Assembly (NCBI GenBank): GCA_905250125.1
Contig: CAJNOL010001228.1
Span: forward strand, 1 to 64,000
Length of the DNA stretch: 64,000 nt
Origin: Rotaria sordida
Taxonomy: Eukaryota > Rotifera > Eurotatoria > Philodinida > Philodinidae
Direction of reading: 5' to 3'
The translations under genes and the position numbers were made by a program. Numbering within the stretch: the first letter of the stretch is position 1; every line of letters starts with the position of its first letter. The notes beneath the pieces are model-generated. The model worked only from the letters and a program-made list of their open reading frames with translations. It did no database searches and was not told the origin of the DNA. Below, piece after piece: positions 11,402 through 22,344 of this stretch.

Positions 11402-14311
11402 TTACGCATTTCCTGCACTAAGAATTTTAAAGAATCGAACAAATTTTGCAACAAAAAAATTTATTATAAAATACCAAAGATTTCTTGCTGTTGGTCTTTT
11501 TGATATAAATATACGCCATAAAAGTATAAGTATTATTATATTAAATGTCCAACGTATATTTCTTAAATTATTTAAATGTTTTTGTGCATGATTTAAACAA
11601 TTTATATTTTCATTTAATATATAACGTTTTATACCAATTAAATATGATTCAATATATGTTGGCCAATGTAATGCACGTATATCAAAATAAAAATCATTAA
11701 AATTATTTGTTTCAATTATTAATTGTCTTAATGAATTTAAATTATCATATGAACATTGTATTTCTTCACGTATTGTAAATGATTCAAGTTGAATTAATGT
11801 ACGATGTAAATTTTTATATATATTAACAATATGTGGTTTATGTCCAATTAAACATAAACCAATATCAGCTAAATAAGCTGGTATTAAATGTGAAAAAAAT
11901 CTATATGAATCATGTATTAAACTATGATTTGTTACAGATAAATTTGGACGACGAAATGCATGTTCATATGGTATACGTTTTGAATATTCAATAAAATAAT
12001 TACTCATTTCTTGCCAATGAAATGGATTAAGACCACTTGATGTACAATTATATATTGTTATATTATTATTATTATTTTCAGAATATTTTTGCCATCCAGC
12101 TACTATTGATAAATTAACTGGAATATCAACAGGTATAATATCGAGTACATCATTTGAATCACCTTTCATTGAACGTAAATAACCACGACCGGCAGCAACA
12201 AAAAATTCATTTGGTCCATTAGATTTTTCAACCCAACCAGGATATGGTTCTTTCCATGATGCACCTATTATTGATACACGTATAATTGACATTGATGGAA
12301 GATTTTTTTGTTCATTAGATAAAATTGTTTCAGCAAGCCAATGTGAAAATGAAAAAGCATTTGGTTTTGTTCCAATAAGTTTTGGTGTTGCTAATGCAAT
12401 CATTTCTTTATCCATCCAATCAAGAGCATCAAATAATTTATCAGGTTCTATTGAACATGGATAAATACATTCATCGATATATGGACAATCTATAATAGAA
12501 ATTATATTAATTAAAAATTCTCTAATCTTTAAAAAATACTGATTAGTTAGTCAAATTTTAAGAAATGCCATGATTGAATGGTTACATTGTTCGGTAGATA
12601 TTAACAAGATACTGTGCTCAAACCTCTGTATCATCCGTTCGATAGAATGCTAACATATATCTGTCCTTTTGATTACTGTTGGATTTCTTTAAAAATGTCA
12701 ACGACCATTTTTTGAATAACTTTCGATGGACTCTATTTATTGAAGTCGGGTTTTCATCATTAGATAGAGCAATGTAGAGGGCATATATCTATATAATATT
12801 CATTAAGTTCCAAGAAGTTTTTCAAGGATAATTGCAAATGAACATTTTTTTTTGTATCGCACATTTGTACCAGTTTTCGTAGCAACCGATGTTAAAACTA
12901 TACCAAAATACAGCCTAGAGTAAGCTGTATTATCCATAAAATTTCTAGATTTCAGAAAACTTCTCTTCAGACTACATTTTAGTGTAATTTAAGCATAGAT
13001 TACTATAAAAACTTGTACACATATGCAATAGAAAAAATATTTACTTGCAAATATCCTTGAAACTTAATGAATATTACATAGATAAATGTCCCCCCCCCCT
13101 TGCATTGCTCTATTTAATAGCGAAAATCCGACTTCGATAGCTAGAAATTATCCAAAGCTATTCGAAAAATGGTAATTGGCATTTTAAAAAAATCTGACTA
13201 GGGAACATTCCCAACTGTCACATCGCTTTTGAGTCGAGTGTATCCGCATTATGTAAACTCCAATGATCTATGAATACTCTGAAAAAAGTTCGTGTCATTT
13301 GCTTATTACTGTCGAGATATTGTATTTTTACTGTATGTATAAGCAAAAAACTGTGGTCCCCTCGGGGAACACTAGGAAAACTGAGTTTCGAATTTCAACT
13401 TGAAACTTTGTACAGGGACAGATCTCAATGAGAATAGTTTATTATGAAAGTTTCAGATCTTTTGATTGTTTCTAGTCTGAAATAAAAACATCAGAATCTG
13501 CTGATGTGTATAAGCCATTTCTACCATAGCTGTATCTTAGGATAGGAACAACGAAAAGATTTAAAACGTTCACGTCTATCTCTATGCAAAGTTTCATTAG
13601 CAGTAATAAGCAAGTGGGGCAAAATTTTTTCAGAATATTCATAGATCATTAAGGCCTACATGATGCGCATCAGCTCGACTCAAAAACGATGTGACAGTTG
13701 AAAATTTTTCTTCATGAAATAAAATTTCTAAATGAATATGAAAAGTATTTTGAAAAAAGAAAAATATTTTATTTACCAATATTTGCATAGATTGATGATA
13801 GATAAACAATTGATTTAAGTTTTGTACAAGTTTTTAAAAAACTTAAATTATGTTTTAGATTAATAACATTTGTTTGAATCATTTCTTTAAGATTTTCTTC
13901 TATAAAATCTATTGAATTATTTGCCATATAAAAACAAATATCAATTATATTTTGTATATTTTTATAAGATAAAATTTCTTGATTTTCATAATTAATTATT
14001 TCATTATCTAATGATGAATATAATAAATTAATATCAAATGGTATAATTTTTTCTTGAAATTTAATATTATTATATCGTACACGATCAAATAATTTTGTTG
14101 TATAAATTTCAGCAAATATATCTATTGGTGAAAAATGTTGATTTATATTAAGTTTTGATTTATTTGTTATTAATTGTATTGGACAATAAATTTTATTAAT
14201 ATTTGGACATGAACGTAAGAGTTTTTCAATTAAAACTTTTCCAGGAAATGTTGTTGAACCAAATATAAGAATATTTTTTCCATCATAAAAATCATTTATC
14301 GATGATGTCAT
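11402..14311 (-). CDS. fatty acyl-CoA reductase-like protein, catalytic residues lost
   Basis: Two exons, 14311-13777 and 12489-11402, join in frame across a 1.29-kb intron to give 540 residues (FAR1 family about 515). FARs reduce acyl-CoA to fatty alcohol with NADPH at the peroxisome, for ether lipids and waxes. The family is recognised by KVLIEKLLRSCPNI near residue 25, IGASWKEPYPGW, NCTSSGLNPFHWQEM, EHAFRRPNL, and the C-terminal sterile domain with RALHWPTYIESY, then a hydrophobic anchor (about residues 480-520). Odd points: the Rossmann glycine motif G-x-T-G-F-x-G reads GSTTFPG (residues 18-24), and the SDR catalytic Y-x3-K reads F224-S-F-S-H228. Splicing and frame are intact, so this looks like an expressed pseudoenzyme rather than a decayed gene. 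GTG at 14329 is not used; ATG 14311 aligns with the family start. A 3' splice-like site lies 36 bases upstream. Confidence 0.88.
12715..13170. repeat. fold-back repeat inside the FAR-like intron
   Basis: The left arm (about 12735-12815, 'gaagtcgggttttcatcatt' onward) pairs with the right arm (about 13065-13135, ending 'gaaaatccgacttcgatag'). The arms share the 'agagcaatg' and 'ttaatgaatatt' blocks in opposite orientation. A C-run (CCCCCCCCCC) at 13091-13100 breaks the right arm. It is non-coding, a MITE-like relic. Confidence 0.65.
13195..13725. repeat. fold-back repeat, CAACTGTCAAATC family
   Basis: The left end reads CCCAACTGTCACATCGCTTT and GAGTCGAGTG. The right end is the complement, TCGACTCAAAAACGATGTGA with CAGTTGAAAA. 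Inner blocks around 'gatctatgaatactctgaaaa' (13268) and 'ttttcagaatattcatagatc' (13628) also pair. It belongs to the family at 3026-3652 and lies in the FAR-like intron directly beside another fold-back. Confidence 0.7.
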
Positions 14312-14852
14312 GATTGATATACAACACACGCATACACTTATTGAAATCTAAAAACTAGAATTATATTCAATGGTTAGTATTATTATTATTTTTTGTTGTT
14401 AGCACACAATCATATGCATATTTGAATGACTAGAGTTTGCATGGCATAATAAATTATGAATTAAAGGTCGAATAACCACAAACAAAAAAAGAAAAAAAAA
14501 AGATGCGTCAATTGTCGGTGGTTTTTCGCCACTTTTCCTTTCCTCTTTATCTTATTATTACACACACATAACTGTAATTACTAACGTTCTATTTTGCCCG
14601 TTCTATGACGATTATTTTGTTATGTTTGGTGTTGCTACCATCCATCTCGTCTTCTTACCCTCCTGCTTATAAACATAGCCACTGATTCGTAATCGTGTAG
14701 AATTGATGCAACCAGTAGGAATAAAGAAAAAGAAAAAAAACGACCACATAAGCTCATTCAATCTATTTTACATCAAACGATAGGAAAAAAAAGTCGTATA
14801 TTATATTTTCGGGTTTTTTTTTGTGTTGTATTATCTTTTATTTGAAAATATT

Positions 14853-17800
14853 CTAAACAAGTTTAACAAGATGTGCACTTTCTAAAGAAGAGTTTTTTTG
14901 TATTGTTCGTAAACGTTGTCGATCTTTATGATCTAAATTTTCATGTCGATTGAGTAAATCAAGTGCATCGCTTAAACATTCATAATTAAATTCATTTATT
15001 TTTTCAACTATATTTAATGCATAATCAATACGATTTTGATTTATTGATAATTTTAATAATGACATAAGACTAATTTCATTTAATTGATTAATGAGTATAT
15101 TTTTATTTAAAAAATAATATTCATATAATGACCAACTTGCATCAAAATCATCAGCACGTGTTAATAAATAAATAAGATTTGATAATAATTGTCCACTATA
15201 TTGAAATTTTGATTGAAATTGTTTTAATTGTTTTGTTTGTTGTTGTTCTTCATTAACTTCTCGTTTTTGTTGTTGTTGTTGTTGTTGTTGTTGATCATCA
15301 ATTTGTTGTTCATCTTCATCCGATGTTAATGGAAAACGTTTTAAAATTTGTCGTGCTATATTTGCATATTGTTTTATTTGTTCATTTGATAAATTTTCTT
15401 GATCGTTATTTATAAGTAATGCTAAATAACGTTCAATAATTCGACGATTATTTTGTTTATTATCAATAAAACCTAATAGAATTAAATCTGACCAAAGTCG
15501 AACATAATAATCTTTTATATTCCATGTTGAAATGAATTCTATAAAATCTTCAATTATATTTATTGATGGTGAATATATATTTGGTACAACTGATTCCCAT
15601 AATGGTATAACATGTTCAGGTATATCAAAACGAAAAAGTAAACGAAACATATTTGTATAATACATTTGCTCTTTAAATCCATCAGGAATAAAACGACTAT
15701 TTGAACCAGTCATTTGAAAACGATGAATACGTTTAGCTGAAAGAAAAATTTATAAAAAAAAAAAAAGTAAACTTTTGTCATATATTCAATGAACTAGGCA
15801 ATAAACAAAAAATACTATTGAGGAATTAAAGAAATTCTGTACTGTGAGAAAAACGAGTTTTTGGACATTTGTATGTTTCCGAAACTTTGAAAGTCATCGA
15901 AGTGTTTCGGATAGTAACATTTTCGACTTGGAAAAAGTCATAGAAGGTTTTCAAAATCGTCTATATTATCATTTAGATACAAAAATGTTTGGGAACCTTT
16001 ATTTTGAGTACGAAATTGTTTTTTCGGAGTGTCTTGAACATGCATCTAGCTCAATGATCTTATGTGAAAAAACACATTATTGCTTTTAACCTAAGATCTA
16101 TTGAAGAGATTCAGTGTCTTCTATAGTAATGGCGTATATGCAAATGTAGATATGAACACTATTATTATCCTCATCTTTCTGATATTTTGAATTCATAAAT
16201 ATTATTTCTCGGAATTTCAAAATGTGATAGCCAATTCTTGGACAAAGAGTTTTATTTCTTCTTTTTTGTATGCACAATATTTATTACAGAAAAAACTGTT
16301 AAAATTTTGAACGTTCATTTCTGTGAAAAGAATAATTTTACACTTTTTAATACTACTTTTCAAAATCTAATTCTAAACAATCTTATACATCCAAATAATA
16401 TAATCTAGCCGTTCTCTTCAAATAGTAATTTCGAGTACTTCGAATATAAATTCAAAAGAAAAGTCGAATCTTGAATACTGCATTTCACAGCATTGATTTC
16501 ATCATCGTCAATGTCCGTTTCTCGTCGGAAGCGAATCATTGAATCCGAACTAGAGATATGTGAGATCAACTTAACTTCCGATCACCGAGACCCGAATAAC
16601 GAGAAAAAAATGTATTCCAACCGGAGCTTTAAGCGAATTATTCTATAAATCATATCAATCAGAACATAATCCAAAAAGTACTAGTCGTCGACTAAACAAA
16701 TCAAAAAACAAGTATTTAAAAAATTGTTTTAAAATACGATAAGAATAAATTCTATAATAGTTTTCTTTTGACCGGCACTTGAAAAACTAAAACTACCGGG
16801 AACAGCATCAGATTAGATATATCAATGTCATAACCGGAACCACTAGAAAATAATTTATCGAGATCGAAACCAAAAAACTTAATCCCGACATTCTATTTCT
16901 GCTTCCAACACTTAACAATTTTTCAGCAGAACTCTGAAAGATCTATTCTTTATTTGGATATATCTTTGATATATTAGTTTGTAAATACCTAAATCAACAT
17001 CTCGACAATTGACTGTAGCTTTAAACATAATATTAAAAAAAAATTCTCTATCATCAATATCTCTCCATTGAAATTGTTTTCCATTTAATTCATATTGTTT
17101 TTCTAATTCATCCATAATTTGTGGTAAAATTTGTGTATCATAACCAATTTGATCATTTGGATAAAAAATCATAATAAGATGTGCCCATGTACCAAGTGAT
17201 GGTTCAATACCACATTGTCGCATTTCATTTAATAAAGATAATGCTAAAATTGGACCACGTTCATATAATGAACAACGTCTTAATGTATAAAATATTGAAT
17301 TAAATGTACGTAAATTTGGTTGAATAGAATTTTGTTTCATTTCATTTAAATATTCAATCATAAATTGCCAACGTGTATCATATGTTTCTTTTATTAAACT
17401 AGTTGAACGAAGAAGATAATTATATGTTATTAAATCAATTGAAATATTATTTTGTTTCATTTCATCAATAATTATCATAGCTTTTTCAGCATGATTATAT
17501 TTAAATAAACCACTAGCAAATGAATTATAAAGACGAATTTTTTGTTCAGATGTTGCTGTAAGTTTTAATTCTTCAAACATTTGTTCAGCTAAACCATTAT
17601 CTTTCCAAGTTCGTTGAACTAAACCTTAAACAAAAAAAAACATCATTTTAAGGCTGCCCCCTCCTCCAAAAATCGATTTTTTTTTTAAAAAGTTCAATAT
17701 TCGAGATAAACATATGGGTGTTACCTCTAAGGTGTCTAGTTTTAAAATTCATGAAAGTCACTTCCAATTTCGAAAGGTTTCTTTAGAATAATCGATGAAC

Positions 17801-20271
17801 TTCTAAAGCTTTCTGGCAAAAAATATGATACCTAAGGCTATAGAGAACTTATAGGCCCTCTTGTTTTTATCGTCCATAATAACAAACAATGACACGGCGT
17901 ACTGTTGTACGTCTACTGGATGAGACGTCTGATGGGCTTTTAATTGATATACAATATAACCACATTTCTCTCTGATGTATAAAAATGATTCAACAAAATA
18001 TTCAAAGAAAAAAGTATTCGCGCATTTTTCTCAAAACTGATTTTTGGCAAAACTGAGAAACTTCAAACAAATGTTTTTTTGTTATAATTCGTTCCATCGA
18101 GCTGCGGTTTTTTTATTCGATAGATTGATGAACCCTCTTTCGAATGAGGGAAATGGAATTTGTATTCGATCCTTAATATTGAAAAAACCAAAGGTTTTTT
18201 AGAAAGGGGGTTTAGAACTTTAATGTTTCGAGAGTTGCAAAAATGAAATAAAATATAAATTAAAAAAAATCCTTTCCCTCATCCGAAGCAGCAAGGAGTT
18301 CGCTTTCAAATGAGACCACCCCGGGCGCTGTAGTTTGAAGTGTGTTGAAAAATTCCTTGTTCCTGCGGAAGCCCTATTTTGTCTCTTTATTGTTCGAAAT
18401 CTTTCGAACGGTAAGGTTTAGAGCCCTGAAAATTTTTTTATATATGCACAACTATGAGCTGAATATTCCTAGAAAGTTTCGTGAAATTCCCACGTACTAT
18501 AACGAAAATCGATTTTGGAGAGGGGGAGACGGCCTTAAATGCAATATACATTCAATCGAAAAACTTCTTGTGTTAAATCTAATTTATTAGTGTAACATTT
18601 AATCGACTTGGATGTAGGTTGTTATCCAACAGGCCATGATAGAGATGGGATCACAGTTTACAGTTCGTTAGAATATATGAACTACTTTCTGTGATGGATT
18701 AAGGAAAATAATGGTGAGAAACTGTGTAACGAAATAGATGGAATAAAACAGTTTCACTGTGGTTAGTAAGAGCAACTACATCGTGTTTCATATTTTAATT
18801 CTGCAGGGATTGTGTTAACAACTTTTATTTCATGTTGAATCATGAAACAATCGATTTGCGATGAGCATTGGTTTTTTTTCTGTCAATTGACGGTTTAAAC
18901 TATTCTAAAAATTAATTAAATTTGATTCTTTTAGTTATAGAATTACAACAAAATTAATGTCTATTTTTGGTTATAGCTTGATTGAGGATATTTGTTTTTG
19001 GTTGATTAACGGAAAATGTCCGTAATGAAGAATCGGAAGGAGAGACAAAAGTGATGTTTGACAATGAGAATTTAATTGATTATGAAAATTTTCTACATAG
19101 TTGTTAGTTTTTGATTGAATTTCAAAATGATAGTTTTTAAAGACTACATTTTTCTCTAATTCATCTTCATTACTTTAAATACTTTTATTCAGAATATATG
19201 TTTACAAAATGATCTGGATGCCACTAGACTAGCTCGAAGTAATTGATATTCTTCAATCAAGCTATCTGCATAGATTATTTTATTATATCTATGCTGTGCG
19301 GGCATCTTTGTTTCTTCCTTCGATTCTGCTTTGTGGATGTTTTTTTTTCCTTCAATTAAGAAAAAAAACGTCCGCAATTAAGAAGACTACGCAAACTTTA
19401 TTTATAGTCTATGCATGGATTATGATCTATTTAATTCTTCGGTCAACTAATCAATCGTTTTAACTTAATATTAGAATGATTGTCTTTGTAAATCTTGAGA
19501 TAATATTGTGTGAACATACATAAAACATTCTCATCTATGTTAATATTCGTTACTCTTGATTTATCTTTTCATATTTTTTTTATCTGAAAATTAATTAATT
19601 GGCTTCTTTTTTGTTTGTTTAATTATTGTTATATTAATAATTTAAGTTCTTATGTTTTATTCAAGAAAAATGTTTTTTTTTCTTTTTTATAATATTCTAC
19701 CTGATTGATTTGTTTCATTTAATTCTCTTCTATACCAATCTTCTTCTGGTGGTAAAATTTCCATAGGATTATCACTATTATAAATACATAATAGATCAAA
19801 TAATGCATATTTACATGTATCAGATATATTAATTTTATAATCTAAACATTTTTTATAAATTTCATAGGCTTTTATAATTTTATTCCAATTCATTAATTTA
19901 TATAAAGTTGTTTCATCTGGTTCAATAAATTCTTTTTCATCAAATGTATAATTTGGAAAATATGATGGTATTGATGGTACAGCAACATCATAAAAAAATG
20001 CATATGAATATCGATCCATAATCCATCGAGCTGCTTTTTTACCTGATGCTTTTGATAATGATAATTGTCGTTTTTCATGTGCTGATGTTGGAATTAAAAA
20101 TGGATCATCCATAAATAGATAAGAAGGATTTCCACCATCTGTTTGAACACATGTATTTAATGATTCAAGTATTGCTGTTGGAGAACGATTAATACGTTGT
20201 GGATATGTAAAACTTTTCGAACGATTAGTCATTGTTGTTGAAGCATAACGATGAAAAATTCTCCAGAGCAT
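14853..20271 (-). CDS. PTCD3: PTCD3 / mS39, mitochondrial small-ribosomal-subunit PPR protein
   Basis: Three exons, 20271-19701, 17624-16989 and 15736-14853, join in frame to 696 residues (human about 689). PTCD3 is a pentatricopeptide-repeat protein of the mitochondrial 28S subunit, needed for mitochondrial translation. Supporting matches are a basic N-terminus suited to mitochondrial import, YLFMDDPFLIP (family YVFQDDPYLMP), LFDLLCIYNS, and PPR helices with QPNLRTFNSIFYTLRR and GIEPSLGTWAHLI, then the CRDVDLA junction. Differences are an acidic, poly-Gln insert (nine Gln, about 15275-15300) in the third exon and an asparagine-rich bias. Intron 1 (2.08 kb) hosts a TTAA-flanked element; intron 2 is 1.25 kb. 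An acceptor-like site lies 14 bases before the ATG. It lies about 200 bases downstream of ALKBH4 on the same strand. Confidence 0.93.
17652..18534. mobile_element. piggyBac-like non-autonomous element in PTCD3 intron 1
   Basis: TTAA stands at both borders (17648-17651 and 18535-18538). The termini begin GGCTGCCCCCTCC and, on the other strand, GGCCGTCTCCCCC, and both continue into CCAAAAATCGATTTT or CCAAAATCGATTTT. A TTAA target site with GG-starting inverted repeats is typical of piggyBac-type insertion. No transposase frame is present in the 883 bases. Confidence 0.75.
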
Positions 20272-20514
20272 TTTTAATATTTATCTAAAATGGAATCATT
20301 TCAATCATTCTCTGATGACAAAAAACAAAATTCAATTGAAGTTTTTTTTTTTTGTTTTTTAATACGATACGATTCATCGAGAGCTTAACAGAATCACAAA
20401 TTTTGAAGTGAATGGTTCGAAATGGAGATATCCATCGTGACTAAAAAAAACCTTACTGCTAATCTATGAGATTCATTGGGTCTTAGTTAAAGTTCATCGG
20501 GTTCAAAATTGTAG

Positions 20515-20614
20515 NNNNNNNNNNNNNNNNNNNNNNNNNNNNNNNNNNNNNNNNNNNNNNNNNNNNNNNNNNNNNNNNNNNNNNNNNNNNNNNNNNNNNN
20601 NNNNNNNNNNNNNN
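20515..20614. other. assembly gap of 100 N
   Basis: Exactly 100 N, the usual placeholder for a scaffold gap of unknown size. It removes the 3' end of the ALKBH4 gene. The sequence left of it (20461-20514) does not continue the protein and resembles a repeat (CATCGGGTTC) seen around 60310-60550. Confidence 1.
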
Positions 20615-21331
20615 TTGACGTTGTATACCATGTTTATATTCATATCTTGCATCACCATAAAGTACAATCATCCAACGACGTGGTAATGGTATATAAATAA
20701 TTTTATTTGTATTTTTATCATTAGGTATTAATGATAATATTGTATTTGATAATAAATTTATTGTTATTAAACGTTCACCCCATATCCATGTATCATCAAT
20801 ATGTGGATCAATATGTGAACCACGTTGTATATTATAATCTAAATTACATAATTCAACTGATTGAAAATCATCTATTAATCTATATGTTTGTAAACGTTGA
20901 ATAAGATTTTTTGAATACATTGGCATACCAGTAAAATATTTTGTTTTAATTGTTTGTTTTTTAAAATTAATTTTTATACCAAAATCTTGTTTTAAACGAC
21001 CTGATTGTGATGGTATCCATATATCATTATCAATAAAATTTAATAAATTATTTTCTTCATCTTCATTAAGAAAATCTGGAACAAGATAAATACCATCTAA
21101 TGAAAAACTTATATCATTATTATTATCAATATTATTATGATGTGGACATTGAGAATTTAATTCATATATATCCATACGTATAGCTTGACGACATGTATCA
21201 CAATAAATATAAATTATATTTGTTGTAGATTCATTTGTTAAATAATTATTATTATCTTTTGTTGTTTCACAAAGTTTACATGAACGAATACCTTTACATG
21301 CACATGATGATGATGATGCGGACAGTTCCAT
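20615..21331 (-). CDS. ALKBH4: ALKBH4, 2-oxoglutarate/Fe(II) dioxygenase, 3' end in gap
   Basis: Start ATG at 21331; 239 residues are visible before the gap. ALKBH4 demethylates actin Lys84 and influences actomyosin function. The N-terminus has the Cys-rich CACKGIRSCKLCE (family CGCKGIRTCLICE) and a second C-x2-C with CPHH. The core shows SQSGRLKQDFG, NFKKQTIKTKYF, VELCNLDYNIQRGSHIDP, HID as the H-x-D iron ligands, and WGERLITINLLS. The distal iron-binding His is in YKHGIQRQ, the last readable codons. The 2-oxoglutarate-binding Arg (human R-x-VCVTFREL) is lost in the N run. The visible part is intronless. The part after the N run that reads open is probably not coding. Confidence 0.92.
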
Positions 21332-21744
21332 TATATGAAGAAATAATAATAATAATAATGAGAAATCATCATCTGTTCATTTTTTGGTGTAAGAGGGAGG
21401 GAGCCACAAGTTAGAACAAAAAAAAGTTTAGTTTTGAATATAGAAATTTTTTTTTTATTTAAAAAAAATAAATATTTTTTATAAGAAAATTTTTCGAAAT
21501 TTATTATTATTGATATAGAATTATGACAAAGTGATTGATAATGGCTAATTTGAACCAATAGAAATTCTTAAAAAAATAAACTGAATCATAATTTTTTGTT
21601 CTCATTCATTTCATTAACTACGAATTAATCTATACACGCTTTGTTTTTTTTACTTTCGATTATTAATAATAGAGAAAAAAATCCATAGTCGAAATGCAGA
21701 AATTGGAAATGATCTAATTGATTTATCTATTATTTTAGAGTCAA

Positions 21745-22170
21745 TCTATAACGTTGAAGTTAATAATCTACTATGAATATCTTGAAAAAATAATTATTAG
21801 ATTTTTACGACATTTAGTAACCGTATGCCATTGTCTACTTTCAGGAAAACTAAATTTAGCATAGAGATGACCCTTAACATAAATCGTTTATTGCGAAAGT
21901 TAAAGCTTCGTGATGACTTTGCATAGAAACTGGGTTTTGAAATACCTTTTGCCTTTCTCTGAAAAGAAAGCAAATAATGTCATTGTGAGGTGAATAGGAT
22001 GCAGTAGCGTGGGTCGGATCATGGTTGATTTCACACTCCGGATATTTTTCAAAGTATTCATATGACTTACGTGATGCACATAGTTCAAACTTAAAAGTAG
22101 TTTGACATTTGAAAACGCTTCTTTGATTATATCCGATTCTTTTTTTTCATGAGTTTCGGACACCTGAATA
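21745..22170. repeat. fold-back repeat between ALKBH4 and RSRC2
   Basis: ATGAATATCTTGAAAAAATA near 21773 pairs with TATTTTTCAAAGTATTCAT near 22043. The right end carries TTTGACATTTGAAAACGCTT, a variant of the family terminus at 3026-3652 and 13195-13725. The divergently transcribed genes ALKBH4 (minus) and RSRC2 (plus) therefore have this element in their shared upstream region (21332-22344), which otherwise shows only AT-rich DNA. Confidence 0.55.
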
Positions 22171-22344
22171 AGCCTTCATTAGAGAAAAGTGTGAATACTA
22201 TTTGAGGAAAAAAAAAATTTTATAAGTATCTGATAGATTTTAATTGATCGTCGGAGCGTCAATGACTGGTCTCGACATTCTAATATATTTTTATTATGTA
22301 TTACAATTTTCTAGAGATCAATTTACTATTATCTTTATGTTATA

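Noticed and set aside
20483-20514. Continuation of ALKBH4 past the N gap
   Set aside because: The nine codons that stay open do not resemble the ALKBH4 C-terminus (no Arg-x-VxVTFRE) and the sequence matches a local repeat.
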